Shown one piece after another: positions 22,504-32,443 of a DNA stretch of 64,000 nucleotides. Under the pieces are notes generated by a model that was not told the DNA's origin, ran no database searches, and saw only the letters and a program-made list of their open reading frames with translations. This DNA is from Coriolopsis trogii (taxonomy: Eukaryota; Basidiomycota; Agaricomycetes; Polyporales; Polyporaceae): assembly GCA_020543525.1 (NCBI GenBank), contig JAHYIO010000004.1:1178001-1242000 (forward strand). The letters run 5' to 3'. Numbering within the stretch: position 1 is the first letter of the stretch; every line of letters starts with the position of its first letter. A program made the translations under genes and the position numbers.

Positions 22504-23920
22504 GCTGCTCGCTGCTCTTCCTCTTGCACTTCGCAGCTAGTAGCACGGACAGCCGTTTCGGGGGTCTTCACGGGGGGTATTTTGCACGATCGCATGTCTT
22601 TACGATCACGGAGGTGTTTTGCGATGACGGACTTCAGTTCGGACCATCTTAAGACGCCTCTCGATTTGCATACTACATTTACTAGCATTGTAATAGGCCG
22701 CACTCTCGCTAGCGATATTTATCGGAGTCTGTGCCTCTTCCATCGCTCCTCCACATTGTGCTACCCTGATGGGGTTCTGACACACTGCTTGTATTATAAA
22801 ATCCACTGGATCAGAGGACAAAGGTAATACGACAAAAAACAACAATGCGACTAGTCACTGTTTCTCCTGCTAGCCAAAGCCCATGCATTAGGCAGATCCT
22901 CTTCACGATGTTCTTTTCATGGATTGAGCCAGTACACGATGCTTGCACCACCTCCAGATCTCACAATACGAGATATAGGCCGCACAGAGGGGCAATCACG
23001 TTGCATACACTTATAGTATGATACACTGATACACGGATGGTACGCGAGACTCGAGCGGACGATCGGGTACAATCGGGATACGACATCGAAGTCGACGACA
23101 ACGCGCGCGCGAAGCGCGGGGGGAAGAGGGGGGGGATGGTGAGAGGAAGAGGCAGAAGGGTGCGAGATTGATCGCAGCGTACCGACACACATCTGGGCCT
23201 GCAAATCCGGAGCAAGGAGGCAAGCATATGATGGGTAGACCAAGTCCAGTGATGGCGACTTCGGATGGCCTGAGCCCCTAGTCTCGCACAAGCGAGCGCA
23301 AGAGAGTCGGCACAACTGGGAAGCTGGAACCGCCAGTAGGGAGTTCGTGAGGATTACGATATCAGAAGGGTAGGCTATGCAATGTGGGTCTGCAAGAGGG
23401 GAATGGGATGGTATGTACGGGTGCGAGCGGCAACGGCAGCGGAGCGGCAGCAAATAGCATATTCAACGCGTATGGAAAGTGCGATGGAAGGAAGGATGGA
23501 CGAAGGCAGTGACGACGCGTTATGATCGTTCGTTGAGTATTCAGTTATCGGATATGAGATGACGTTGCAGGTCTTGGAGAGACGTTGACATTATGCGGAT
23601 GGAGCAGTTGCGATGGCAGGTATGCGATCCTGGAAGGAATAATGTATCAAAGGCGGAAACTATTGGCCTTGATTTCTTGACACATATGGGATGAGAGACG
23701 AGACGGTTCTGATTTGGTAGGGATGCTTCGATCGAGGGCATATGCAAGATGAACTATGGCACAGGTGAGATAGACCTTCGTGCATGGCAGCGAAGGCAGT
23801 ATGCGATGCCGACAAAGGTCGGAAGAGACCATTCTCGCCCAACATGCGAGACAGTCCAGGTGTCTCGACTGGGCTTGGGACAAGCGCCAAGATGACAGAC
23901 GGTGAGGAAGACGCGCGCAG
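22504..23920. other. 1.4-kb region without a recognisable gene
   Basis: It contains the 3' regions of secreted paralog 2 and the Cid1-like gene, plus a short G-rich tract at about 23115-23160. No supported ORF, RNA gene or repeat was seen. Confidence 0.45.
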
Positions 23921-26900
23921 TCATGAACCAACAGAGTCAACAGACGGTGAGATAGAGCCTTCCTCTCTATGGCAATCTCCACTGTCGGCAACGGCGGCGT
24001 CGACAGGACTGCATTCTGTCACCGTGACCTCGGGAGGCTGGACAACAGCTTCCTCTTTGACGTCCGTGACTGCAGTCGAGGGCTGATCTTGAGGCGCTTC
24101 CGCCATCAGCTCGGAGGGCTTCCCCACTGTCTTGGAATCAACAATCGACGTGGCCTTGACCTTTGATGGCTCTGCAGGGGCACTGGTCGCAATCAGAGGT
24201 TCTAAGAGCGATGGAGGGCTGACAACCACGGGAACAGGGGAGTCTGCGCCCATCTCCGTCTCACGTCTCTCCTGTACCTCAGGGGAGGCCTCGGGCAACG
24301 ACATTGCCACAGGGCGAGGTTCATCCAGAAGCAAGAGCGGAGCCGCATGGGGACTCACGCGCGAGGCGCCCTCGCCTTCTCGGCCCACCTTGGTATCGCT
24401 CTGCGCAGGTGACGGAGGGGACGTCGACAGCGGAGAAGAGGACGCGGCGTACTGCGAGCTTGCGCAGGACATGGGCGGCGAAACGCTCCCGGAAGAATGC
24501 GAGTTGGATGCAAAGGGCGACGTTGAGCGCTGCGGCGCCTGCCCGTGCGGTTCGGACCGGAGGTGTATCGCCTCTCCTTGCGCTGATGATGGGCGCATGT
24601 CAGGAGAGCCGGCGCTGAAGTTCGGGACAATGTGATGGCTCGACTGCCCGAGGCGGTCCGCGCGCAATCGGGGAGGGAGGTTGGCTGTGTTCATCCGAGG
24701 ACTCGAGTACTGGGATTGGTACGAGTACATATGTGGAGGATTGCGCTGCGTCGGGAGGAATGGCGGGGATCGTGACCTCGAATGCGACTGTGAATGTCTC
24801 GGCCCGAGGGTACTGCCCGAGGTCGTGAGGATGGGAAGCACATTGGGGATCGTGAACTGATGCACGTTGGCGGGAGGCGTTGGGGCGGTGATGGTCGCAT
24901 TCGAATACGAATGGTGATGCGAGTATATCCGCTCGCCCCGCTCTTGCTCGTGATGGGATAGAGACGGAGACAGGGACGCGTCTGCAGGCAATCGCGAAGG
25001 ACCCGCGACAGGGACTTCCGTTCCCTCCGTCGAGGTCCCACGACGGATCATGATTGGTGAGTCGCGCGTTGACCCGGTTGGCGACCGGCTTCGACTCCGG
25101 CTTCTGCTTCTGCTCCTGCTGACACTCGGGTCCACATTCTCGTACGAGTCCACCTGATCATACAGAGACTGCGGGGAGGCGAATTGCGTGTGGGGACTGA
25201 AGGACGCCGCCGCGAGGTACATCTGTTCCCTCGTCGGCATGGCCTCGTAAAAGACGTTGGCATGCGCTTGTGCTTCAGCGACAGCCTGAAGGACATATCG
25301 TGGCGCCGCTTGCCCGGACGTGGGTGACCGGTGCGCCTGGTAAGCGGCAGCAAAAGGGTTTGGGATGGTGACCGGCATGGCCGGAAGTGAGAATCGGTTG
25401 ACGTTCCTCACCGGGAACGACATCGACCGGCGAGGCGTGTGCGTGTCCATACGAGGCGGAGGCGTGAACCCTTCGTTCCTGTCACTTGGGGTGGCCTTTC
25501 CGTCTGAATTTCCGCCGTTCGAGTTCATCTGCTGAACAATCCGTGCCGCCGGGCGCCCGCGCAACCTGGAGATCATTTTCACGTCCACCCCACCTTGCAG
25601 CCGGGATTGCATAGGCAGCCCCCCGTTGAGTGCGGGACTCGCTGGGTCAAACCCGTACTGCTGCTGAAGACGCTGCTGGAGTACTTGCTGTTGAGCATGT
25701 AGATTGGCCAGTTGCCTCTCGCGCTCATGGAATTCGCGGCTGTAGTGTACGGCACCGTCTTCGATGAAGGACTTGACGGAACGAACGTCGTCCGACTCCG
25801 CAATCGAATGACGCTCGTCGTCCGTCATCACCTCACTGTTAGCGGACGACGCGTACGAGTACTCTCGTGGGCGAGGTCCCCTGGAAGCAGTCGCGAGTGC
25901 GATGCCCTGACCCAAGCGGTCCTCGAACGCAGACCGGTCTTCCTCCGGCGCTTCCGGTGGAGGAGGACTGGTCCACTTGCTACGTATCGGTGCCATGTGG
26001 TCGAGCTTGTCAACAGGCAGTCTCAGAGGAATATCCTGTGCACCCATTGACTGACGGGGCGAGTCACTCGGCGAAGATGGAGCGGGAGAAATGGGGGACA
26101 GTTGTGAGAACTTCTTTGAGAAGGCGAGATCTTCTGGCGCGGGTACTGGTACCCCGTTGGGTCGCATTGGGTTACTGCCGATGGTATACGGCGTTTGCGG
26201 TGGTATGGAATTCAGCCGCGGACCAAAGGAACGGGGTTGTGGTGGGGGTGGACCAAGCGTTTCGTCCTTGCGCTCCTCGCAGAGCTCGGCAAGCGCAAGG
26301 ATTGCCCTCTCTGGCCGAGCCTGCAAGATTCTGGATGCCCGCATGAACTCGCCCCGGATCTGCCACCTAACGATTAGGAAAGATGAGGGTTGCCAATAAA
26401 GATACTTACCGTGTAGAGTCCATCTTTCGTTACACATCTTGCAACGTTGAAGTCGGTCTCAAACGGATCCTGTGCGGGATATCAGACAGAGCTTGCTAGC
26501 AGTCACAGGCATCCAATTACCTCTATGCATAGGCGATTCCTTTCCCGACCGGTACCGTAGTCGGATTGCTGTGAGGTGTGTGAGTAAGCGCGAACAGCGG
26601 TTTGGGCAAAAGAAACACACCTCGGTGAGCCAGCCTTTCTCCTCTTTCTTGAGCGGACCTGCCCTGATAGAGGCGACTCCAGTGTTATACGCAAAATCGC
26701 GCGAATAGTACTTGAAGAAATCGATCAACCTGTGTAGGTGTCAGCATCGTCTCATTTTTTGAGATGAAGGCACGAACAAGTCAGCAACTGTATCAGTGTT
26801 CGATGACTTCCATCGCTGGCGAAGAAGTTCGATGTCATCAAAAAACCTGCATATAGTGAGCGCCAGCTGAACAGAGATGAGACATTCGCGCTTACCAGAT

Positions 26901-27962
26901 ATTATATCCATTGAGATGAGTCTCTTCCTGCAGCAGTCCGTTGTGAGCCTGATGGTCGGGATATGAGCGGTCCGAGCGCACCTCGGAAATAGGCCGCAGA
27001 GGCGGCATTTGCTGTAGGTTTGGGAGTACCGGTGGATTCTTGACATGCACAAGGAAATAGATTACAAGCAAGACATAACCATAGGATGATAAGGTGCCCT
27101 TGTATGGCGAATTGATTTTGCTGGGAGAGATGGTAAGGCGCGGATGTGCAGACGAGAGGCGTGCTTGACTGACCGTCGTTTGCTCCATACCTTGACTGAA
27201 GAGTTGCCCCGCAGTATAAGATACATCTAGCTAGAGGTATAATTGAGCAGGTACTCACGGAACAGCACCAACGTTCGCACACGAGCAGGGTCGATGGAGG
27301 CATAACACATCAATAGTCGTGTGTTCTCCAGTGCGAGCCTGTTCTCGAAACCGATGTCGCATGCGATACCGAAAGGCAAAGCAGGCGAAGGGTCTAGATT
27401 AAGCTTGACGATCGGTATGCGTGCATGGGGAAGAGGCTTGACATGGAACTTGGTTTCTAGAGCGGGGTAGGCGATAGGTATGGTGATCGGTTAGTGGAAG
27501 GAGAGGACATACCGCGTTCCAGAAGATCTCCGACCATGGTGACGAGATCGGAAGCGTTGAGGCGCTCCCCAGAGTCGATGAGACAACACAAGTCCATGTC
27601 TTGAGAGGGAAGGGAAGATCAGGAGGGGGGGGTGAGGTGAGGGAGGTGGGAATGGACGCACCGGAGTTCTTGAGGCTGAAGCCATTGGCAGAACTGCCGA
27701 AGGAGAGGAGCCTGCTATCGGGCTCGATGGTGCGAATGAGACGTTCGAGGAGCTTGCGAACGTCCTCCTTGACGGCCATCTCGTCCGTGGTGGGGAGAAG
27801 CTGAAGGACGAACTCGAAGAGACATTGGGAGAAGTCCTGTATGAAGCGTTGGCGCGAGATGAGTCTCCGTTGTTGCTGTGGTGGGGAGCTGGGGGTGAGA
27901 AACTGCTGGCGAGAGGTGGACTGGACGGCGTTGAGCGGGGAGGACGCGAAGGTGGTGGCCAT
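23921..27962 (-). CDS. Cid1-type non-canonical poly(A)/terminal uridylyl transferase with long disordered tail
   Basis: These enzymes add A or U residues to RNA 3' ends. The start is the ATG at 27962 (MATTFASSPLNAVQ). The nucleotidyltransferase core is plain: LLSFGSSANGFSLKNS, then after a 62-nt intron (27600-27661) DMDLCCLIDS, restoring the SDMDLC catalytic signature of Cid1. Further on are the central-domain pieces INSPYKGTLSSYGYVLLVIY, and the PAP/25A-associated region with DLFVPFFKYYSRDF, and DPFETDFNVAR with YTIRGEFMRASRIL. Several introns split the first 1.5 kb. The last exon is about 830 codons long, low in complexity, with an RS-repeat patch (SRSRSRSRSRSRSP at about 25080-25130) and many Pro/Ser/Gln residues. 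The catalytic half is well supported; adenylyl versus uridylyl specificity cannot be read here. Confidence 0.9.
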
Positions 27963-28156
27963 AGGTGGGCAAGGGGGCTGCGGGAGACGCAGAGGGAGAT
28001 CCGGCCAGCAGACTGAGAGAGGAGATGGGTACGATCGTTGACGACGCTAGACTAGGACCAGCGGAACGGAGTACGGGACGGGGAGCGGGTGGGGGAGGAG
28101 GAGGAGGGAGAGACGAGGCGAGCTTGGGATGCTGAGGCCAGGACAAGCAGAGGCCA

Positions 28157-28195
28157 GTTATGGACTCCCTGTTATGGACGTCCCCTGTTATGGAC
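28157..28195. promoter_or_regulatory. Triple GTTATGGAC motif, possible regulatory site of the Cid1-like gene
   Basis: GTTATGGAC occurs at 28157-28165, 28171-28179 and 28187-28195, with looser GTTATGAGC and GTTATGTCC copies just to the right. The cluster is about 195 bp upstream of the Cid1-like start. A regulatory role is inference. Confidence 0.35.
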
Positions 28196-29539
28196 CGGCG
28201 TCTGCTCGCCTGGTTATGAGCTTTGTTACAAGTTTGTTATGTCCTTTGCCTTGCCTTTGCACCCACCCGAGTGCGCCCCATTCCAGCCTATCCATCCATT
28301 ACGATTCCCTGGCCCATTGCGAACTTGGTCTGCCGCCTGCCGTCCGTTGGCCAACGCACCTGTCCTCACAGGCTGCGGTGCCGTGTGGGAGAGAGCGTGC
28401 TGCTAAAGATACGCTGGAAATAGACTCGAACTCTTTCCCAGCTCCCCCCGCATTATCTGACCTCCGTCCTCTTCAGGCCTACAATAACTAGTCTCCCCAG
28501 ACCGCTCCCAGCCCGTACTCCATCAACCGTCCGAAATCGATGTCCATCATTCAATCGGCCTGTGTCAGCCTGGACTTGCGTATCTCGGATAAGACAATGT
28601 CTTGCACAATCCATGGCCAGACCTACCCGCACCTTCATGCCTCTCATGCCTGCAGCGTCGACACTCGCTGGTTTCCTCACCATCTGTTGCATCCCAATGC
28701 TGCCCCATCCACCTTCGACGTTCAAACGCTACTTCGCAATACGTCATGGGAGCAAAGAACTTGAAGTTATCGACCCTCGTCAGGTCCAGGCCTGTCCCTG
28801 CAGCTGCTTTCCGACTGATTCCAAGAACCATCGCAGTTGTCTAACGGGATCACCTGCTCCCTCTGACCAGCGGTTATCTTCTTCTCGTCGCAAATGAATG
28901 CATGACGGCCCGCATCCTACGACTCGGTCTTCCCTTCCAGCCTCGGTGCATCTCTCAGTGGCCTTCGGACCGTTTCGCAACTATCGGCAGCTCGTACTAT
29001 GCATACTCCGCGCTGTTCGACAGAGTCCGACCTCGCATGGTGCCCATATATACTAGTACTGATCCACAATCTCGACATCCTCTCTGCAATGTTGATACCG
29101 AGTGATGGAGGGGCTCGCGCTCAGGCTTGATGATGATGCTTCAATTCAGTGCAAGTGATCTGTCGACGCGCTCTTGATAGCTTCTTCCCCATACGCTCTA
29201 CGAAGGATATTTGGTCGTTTCACGGCGGCACAGGGCGGTACCCCTCTGCTTTATCGGATGCTGGTGCATGTTTCAGAAGATATAGCACTGGCAAGGGCGA
29301 TTCCGGTATTGCTTGTAGATCACGGCACATTCATCAGCTTGTGAGCCTAATGGATTCCTCCTGCGACACATGCGTTCGTCTTATACCTACATAGTACAAA
29401 GCCTGGGCGTGGGCGCTAGCACATCAAGGCTGCGCGCGAGAGGACGAGAACAATCTGCATTTTAGCGCCCGTATCTGGAGGTGAGTGGACACTTCGCGGA
29501 CTTGGACCTTTCCACCCTCGCTTACTATTTCTGTAATCG

Positions 29540-29552
29540 TTCTAGAAAGTTT
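29540..29552 (+). promoter_or_regulatory. Heat-shock element upstream of HSP20
   Basis: TTCTAGAAAGTTT fits the alternating nTTCnnGAAnnTTC array bound by HSF1, with one mismatch in the third unit. It lies about 145 bp before the HSP20 start codon. Confidence 0.6.
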
Positions 29553-29582
29553 GGGACATGTCACGATAGCCGTACATGCAGC

Positions 29583-29589
29583 ATATAAG
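29583..29589 (+). promoter_or_regulatory. TATA box of HSP20
   Basis: ATATAAG lies about 114 nt upstream of the HSP20 ATG at 29697. Confidence 0.55.
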
Positions 29590-29696
29590 GGACCTCGTGC
29601 TTGCCTATGTCCTCAACGAATCAAGAAAGTTTACACTCGACCAAACACCTCAAATCCCGCGACCAATCTATCTCCTCTCGCACATACCCTATCAAA

Positions 29697-30283
29697 ATGT
29701 CTCTCACCTTCTTCACTGAGCCTTTCTACTCCCTCGCCGACTTTGACCGTCTCTTCGACGAGGCGTTCAATGCGCGCGCCTCGAGCTCGAATTCGCTCGC
29801 GCGCCGCGACAGCAGGCAACCTTCATCGAACACCATGCGTCCAAGGTACGTAGCTCATATGTATTCTTCCACTTCATTGGCGAAGTCTCTGACGCACCAT
29901 TGTCAGGATGGACCTTCATGAAGACCGCGAGAAGAATTTAGTGACGGCGACGTTCGAGCTCCCCGGGCTCTCGAAAGAGAACGTCCAGCTCGACGTCAAG
30001 GATAACGTGCTCACCGTTTCGGGCGAGTCGACGATCTCGAGCGAGCACAACGAGAAGGGCTACGCCGTGCGCGAGCGTCGGTTCGGCAAGTTCTCGAGGT
30101 CGCTGCCGCTTCCTCAGGGTGTCAAGGTAGGTTATAGCGCGGATTTGCTATAGGGTGCAGAGAACTGATTGTGTGTTTGTGCAGCCTGAGGAGGTCAAGG
30201 CGTCGATGGCTGACGGTGTGTTGACCATCACGTTCCCGCGGACGACGCCAGAGACGGCGCCGCATAAGATTGCTATCCAGTAG
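29697..30283 (+). CDS. Small heat-shock protein, HSP20/alpha-crystallin family
   Basis: HSP20 proteins hold unfolding proteins in a refoldable state during stress. Exons 29697-29845, 29907-30126 and 30185-30283 total 468 nt and give 155 residues. The N-terminus MSLTFFTEPFYSLADFDRLF is usual for fungal HSP20. The alpha-crystallin domain starts at about residue 51 with MDLHEDREKNLVTATFELPG and includes LDVKDNVLTVSGE, FGKFSRSLPLP and the GVLTITFP strand, then a short tail PHKIAIQ that contains the I-x-I/V-type motif. An HSE and a TATA box upstream fit heat induction. Confidence 0.95.
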
Positions 30284-30637
30284 GCTGAAGATGGTGGCAT
30301 GTCGAAGTCGGAGCCTAGTTCCCCTTCTTATCTGTATTATAGTCGACTTGCATGTTCCAAAGTTTATATACCCCACACTTGAGCCATATCTTCCCTGCAT
30401 TGTTGAGGTGTGCAGTCATGCTCTTTGGATGTGCCACTGTTCACCGGCACCGTCAACAACTTGACGCTGGTTGAGCGCTGGGTTGCGAGCGAGGCTGTGA
30501 GAGTCCACAGCGCTCTCGCAATGCTTTTGCTCCTGAACCACGCGCACGCATTGTATGTATCGAGTCTTCAGTTGAGCTTTGTGCAGGTGTCGATCTTCAT
30601 TCACCATCGTTGAAAGGTCTCTTCATCATATAATCAT
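30284..30637. other. Short intergenic region
   Basis: It holds the HSP20 3' end and the F-box gene promoter. No other feature was recognised. Confidence 0.5.
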
Positions 30638-32443
30638 ATGGAACGAGCCCCAGTGCGTGATCAACAACGGACTGCTCCCACAAATGACTCGGAAGGAGAT
30701 TCGGGAGCATGGGAGAGTCTTACTCAGGACGAGCGAGCCCTATTTGAGCTCCCTCCGTCTGCTGAATCCCAACCCTGGATCAAGGCTAGAATAGCTCAAT
30801 ACGAGAGACGCATTCATTCCCTGCGAGCAGCATACAACCGAGCCTCCTCTATCCATCGACATCTTCCACCGGAGATCCTCATGGAAATATTTTCCTGTAT
30901 CAGACCAATATCACTACACGACACGCAGATCTCTCAGGTCTGCCGTACTTGGAGAGAGCTGATGATGCGCACGCCAGGGTTCTGGGCGAGGTTCTTGTCC
31001 ATCCCCCAAGCGACGTCTTCTCTCTTCAACTCCATGCATATGGAGGATACACGTTTCGAAGAAATGCTCCTGCTGCGCTCGGAGCCCCGGCCTCTTTCCC
31101 TCGTACTGCTCTCTCCGTTCTTCGTTGCTTCTAGCGTCCTCGAGCCACACATGAGCCGTATATCTTCGCTGAATATCCAATGCACAAACGAGCATATCCC
31201 GTCTTTGTGCAATATGCTCGGGCAAGGAATGCCAGCCCTGGAGGAGCTGATAATCTCTCATTCCGGGAGACAGAATCTAGGTGCGCCTGAGCGCGTTGCG
31301 CTGCAGTCATTCGCCTCTCGACCCGAAGGCGACCACTCTTTCCCCCATCTTCGAAGTCTCCAGTTGCCGGGCGTTTTACTAGACATGGACTTCTCCCCCG
31401 CGCCCGTCTCCTTTCTAACAGTCGATACGAATGCCTGTTACTGGTGCTGCCACCACGGAACCCTCGACAACCTGTTGCGTCTGCTACAAAGACATGCCAC
31501 ATCCATCACCGAATTCTGCTACCTATCGATTCCTCACCCAAGACCCTACTTGCCGATTCCGTCCCCAACGGATACGACGTCGGACCTTTCTGTAGAACTC
31601 CCTCACTTGCGAACCCTGACCATCGGGCTGAACAAGGCATCGGTCATCTCAGCCTTGCTCTCTCATATCATATTTCCCTCGAATGCAGAGGTCGACATCG
31701 CCGTGTTCCCTGAGAACGCCGAGGAGATCATCCCCGCCGCAGTCCGCACCCTACCCATATCCTCAACCGCCGAGCACGTTACAATGCAGTTCTCCGTTCG
31801 CGGGGCCGATCAACTCTCGCAGCTATTCCTCTATCAGGATCAGTCCTTGAGATTGTCTCTCGCCATTCATCTCACATCGTCCACATGGCTGGAAGAAGAG
31901 GGTGTAGACGTTGTACGCGCTCTCCTTGCCCTGTTCCGACGGGAGGGCATGCCGACGGTGATGTCGCTCGCACTCGTCCTTGAGCGGGTCTTGCCGTCCA
32001 TCGCAAACAGTCTCGAAGAACACATGGATGTCCTGATGCACGTCTTTAGCCATGTCACCCACCTCGACATCACCACAACGAACACGCACCACTTTGGCCG
32101 CCTCATATGCCCCTTGCGGCGCACGCTGCCCTCTGACTTGAACGAGCATGTCGACATGGTGGCCCTCGCTTGGCCGGACCTATGCCATCTCGTCCTGCAA
32201 TGGTCTACCTGTCCTACAGCGAAGAGCGTGGAGTTTGAGATGGCGTGCGACTCGGAGGAGACTGAGAGGACGTTGAGGGCACGCGCAGAGCTCGGGTCAC
32301 GGCTGAGCAGCTTCAGGTTAATCTGCGACTGCCTCTCGCACTTAGAAGGGTCATCAGAGATGCATGCAGATGCTCTTCACAGTCTCGAGGCTCGCTTTTC
32401 CCCTTGGGTAGATACGTTCTGTGCTACTGTCAGTCCTGAGTAG
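30638..32443 (+). CDS. F-box-like protein, single exon (601 aa)
   Basis: F-box proteins link substrates to SCF ubiquitin ligases through Skp1. The F-box-like motif is at about residues 74-119: HLPPEILMEIFSCIRP and ISQVCRTWRELMMRTPGFWA, with the LPPEIL/CRTWR pattern common in agaricomycete F-box families. A short helical segment precedes it (WIKARIAQYERRIHSLRAAY), also typical of those families. The remaining 480 residues look like a degenerate leucine-rich repeat region (LRSLQLPGVLLDMDF, LPHLRTLTIGLN, VTHLDITTTN), probably the substrate-binding part. The start MERAPVRDQQR was chosen because no earlier in-frame ATG is seen. The substrate is unknown; such genes are very numerous and fast-evolving in these fungi. 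Confidence 0.8.
   Translation: MERAPVRDQQRTAPTNDSEGDSGAWESLTQDERALFELPPSAESQPWIKARIAQYERRIHSLRAAYNRASSIHRHLPPEILMEIFSCIRPISLHDTQISQVCRTWRELMMRTPGFWARFLSIPQATSSLFNSMHMEDTRFEEMLLLRSEPRPLSLVLLSPFFVASSVLEPHMSRISSLNIQCTNEHIPSLCNMLGQGMPALEELIISHSGRQNLGAPERVALQSFASRPEGDHSFPHLRSLQLPGVLLDMDFSPAPVSFLTVDTNACYWCCHHGTLDNLLRLLQRHATSITEFCYLSIPHPRPYLPIPSPTDTTSDLSVELPHLRTLTIGLNKASVISALLSHIIFPSNAEVDIAVFPENAEEIIPAAVRTLPISSTAEHVTMQFSVRGADQLSQLFLYQDQSLRLSLAIHLTSSTWLEEEGVDVVRALLALFRREGMPTVMSLALVLERVLPSIANSLEEHMDVLMHVFSHVTHLDITTTNTHHFGRLICPLRRTLPSDLNEHVDMVALAWPDLCHLVLQWSTCPTAKSVEFEMACDSEETERTLRARAELGSRLSSFRLICDCLSHLEGSSEMHADALHSLEARFSPWVDTFCATVSPE

Larger units (their letters stand above)
27963..29696. other. 1.7-kb divergent intergenic region
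   Basis: It lies between the Cid1-like and HSP20 starts. It contains a cluster of GTTATGGAC motifs near 28157-28195, and a heat-shock element and TATA box near 29540-29588. Short ORFs at 28500-29100 show no recognisable domain. Confidence 0.5.

Noticed and set aside
23115..23160. G-rich tract as possible G-quadruplex
   Set aside because: Short and in an untranslated spacer; no spacing pattern beyond general purine richness.
28500..29100. Several ORFs of 60-111 codons on both strands
   Set aside because: They overlap each other, lack consistent splice signals and show no domain.
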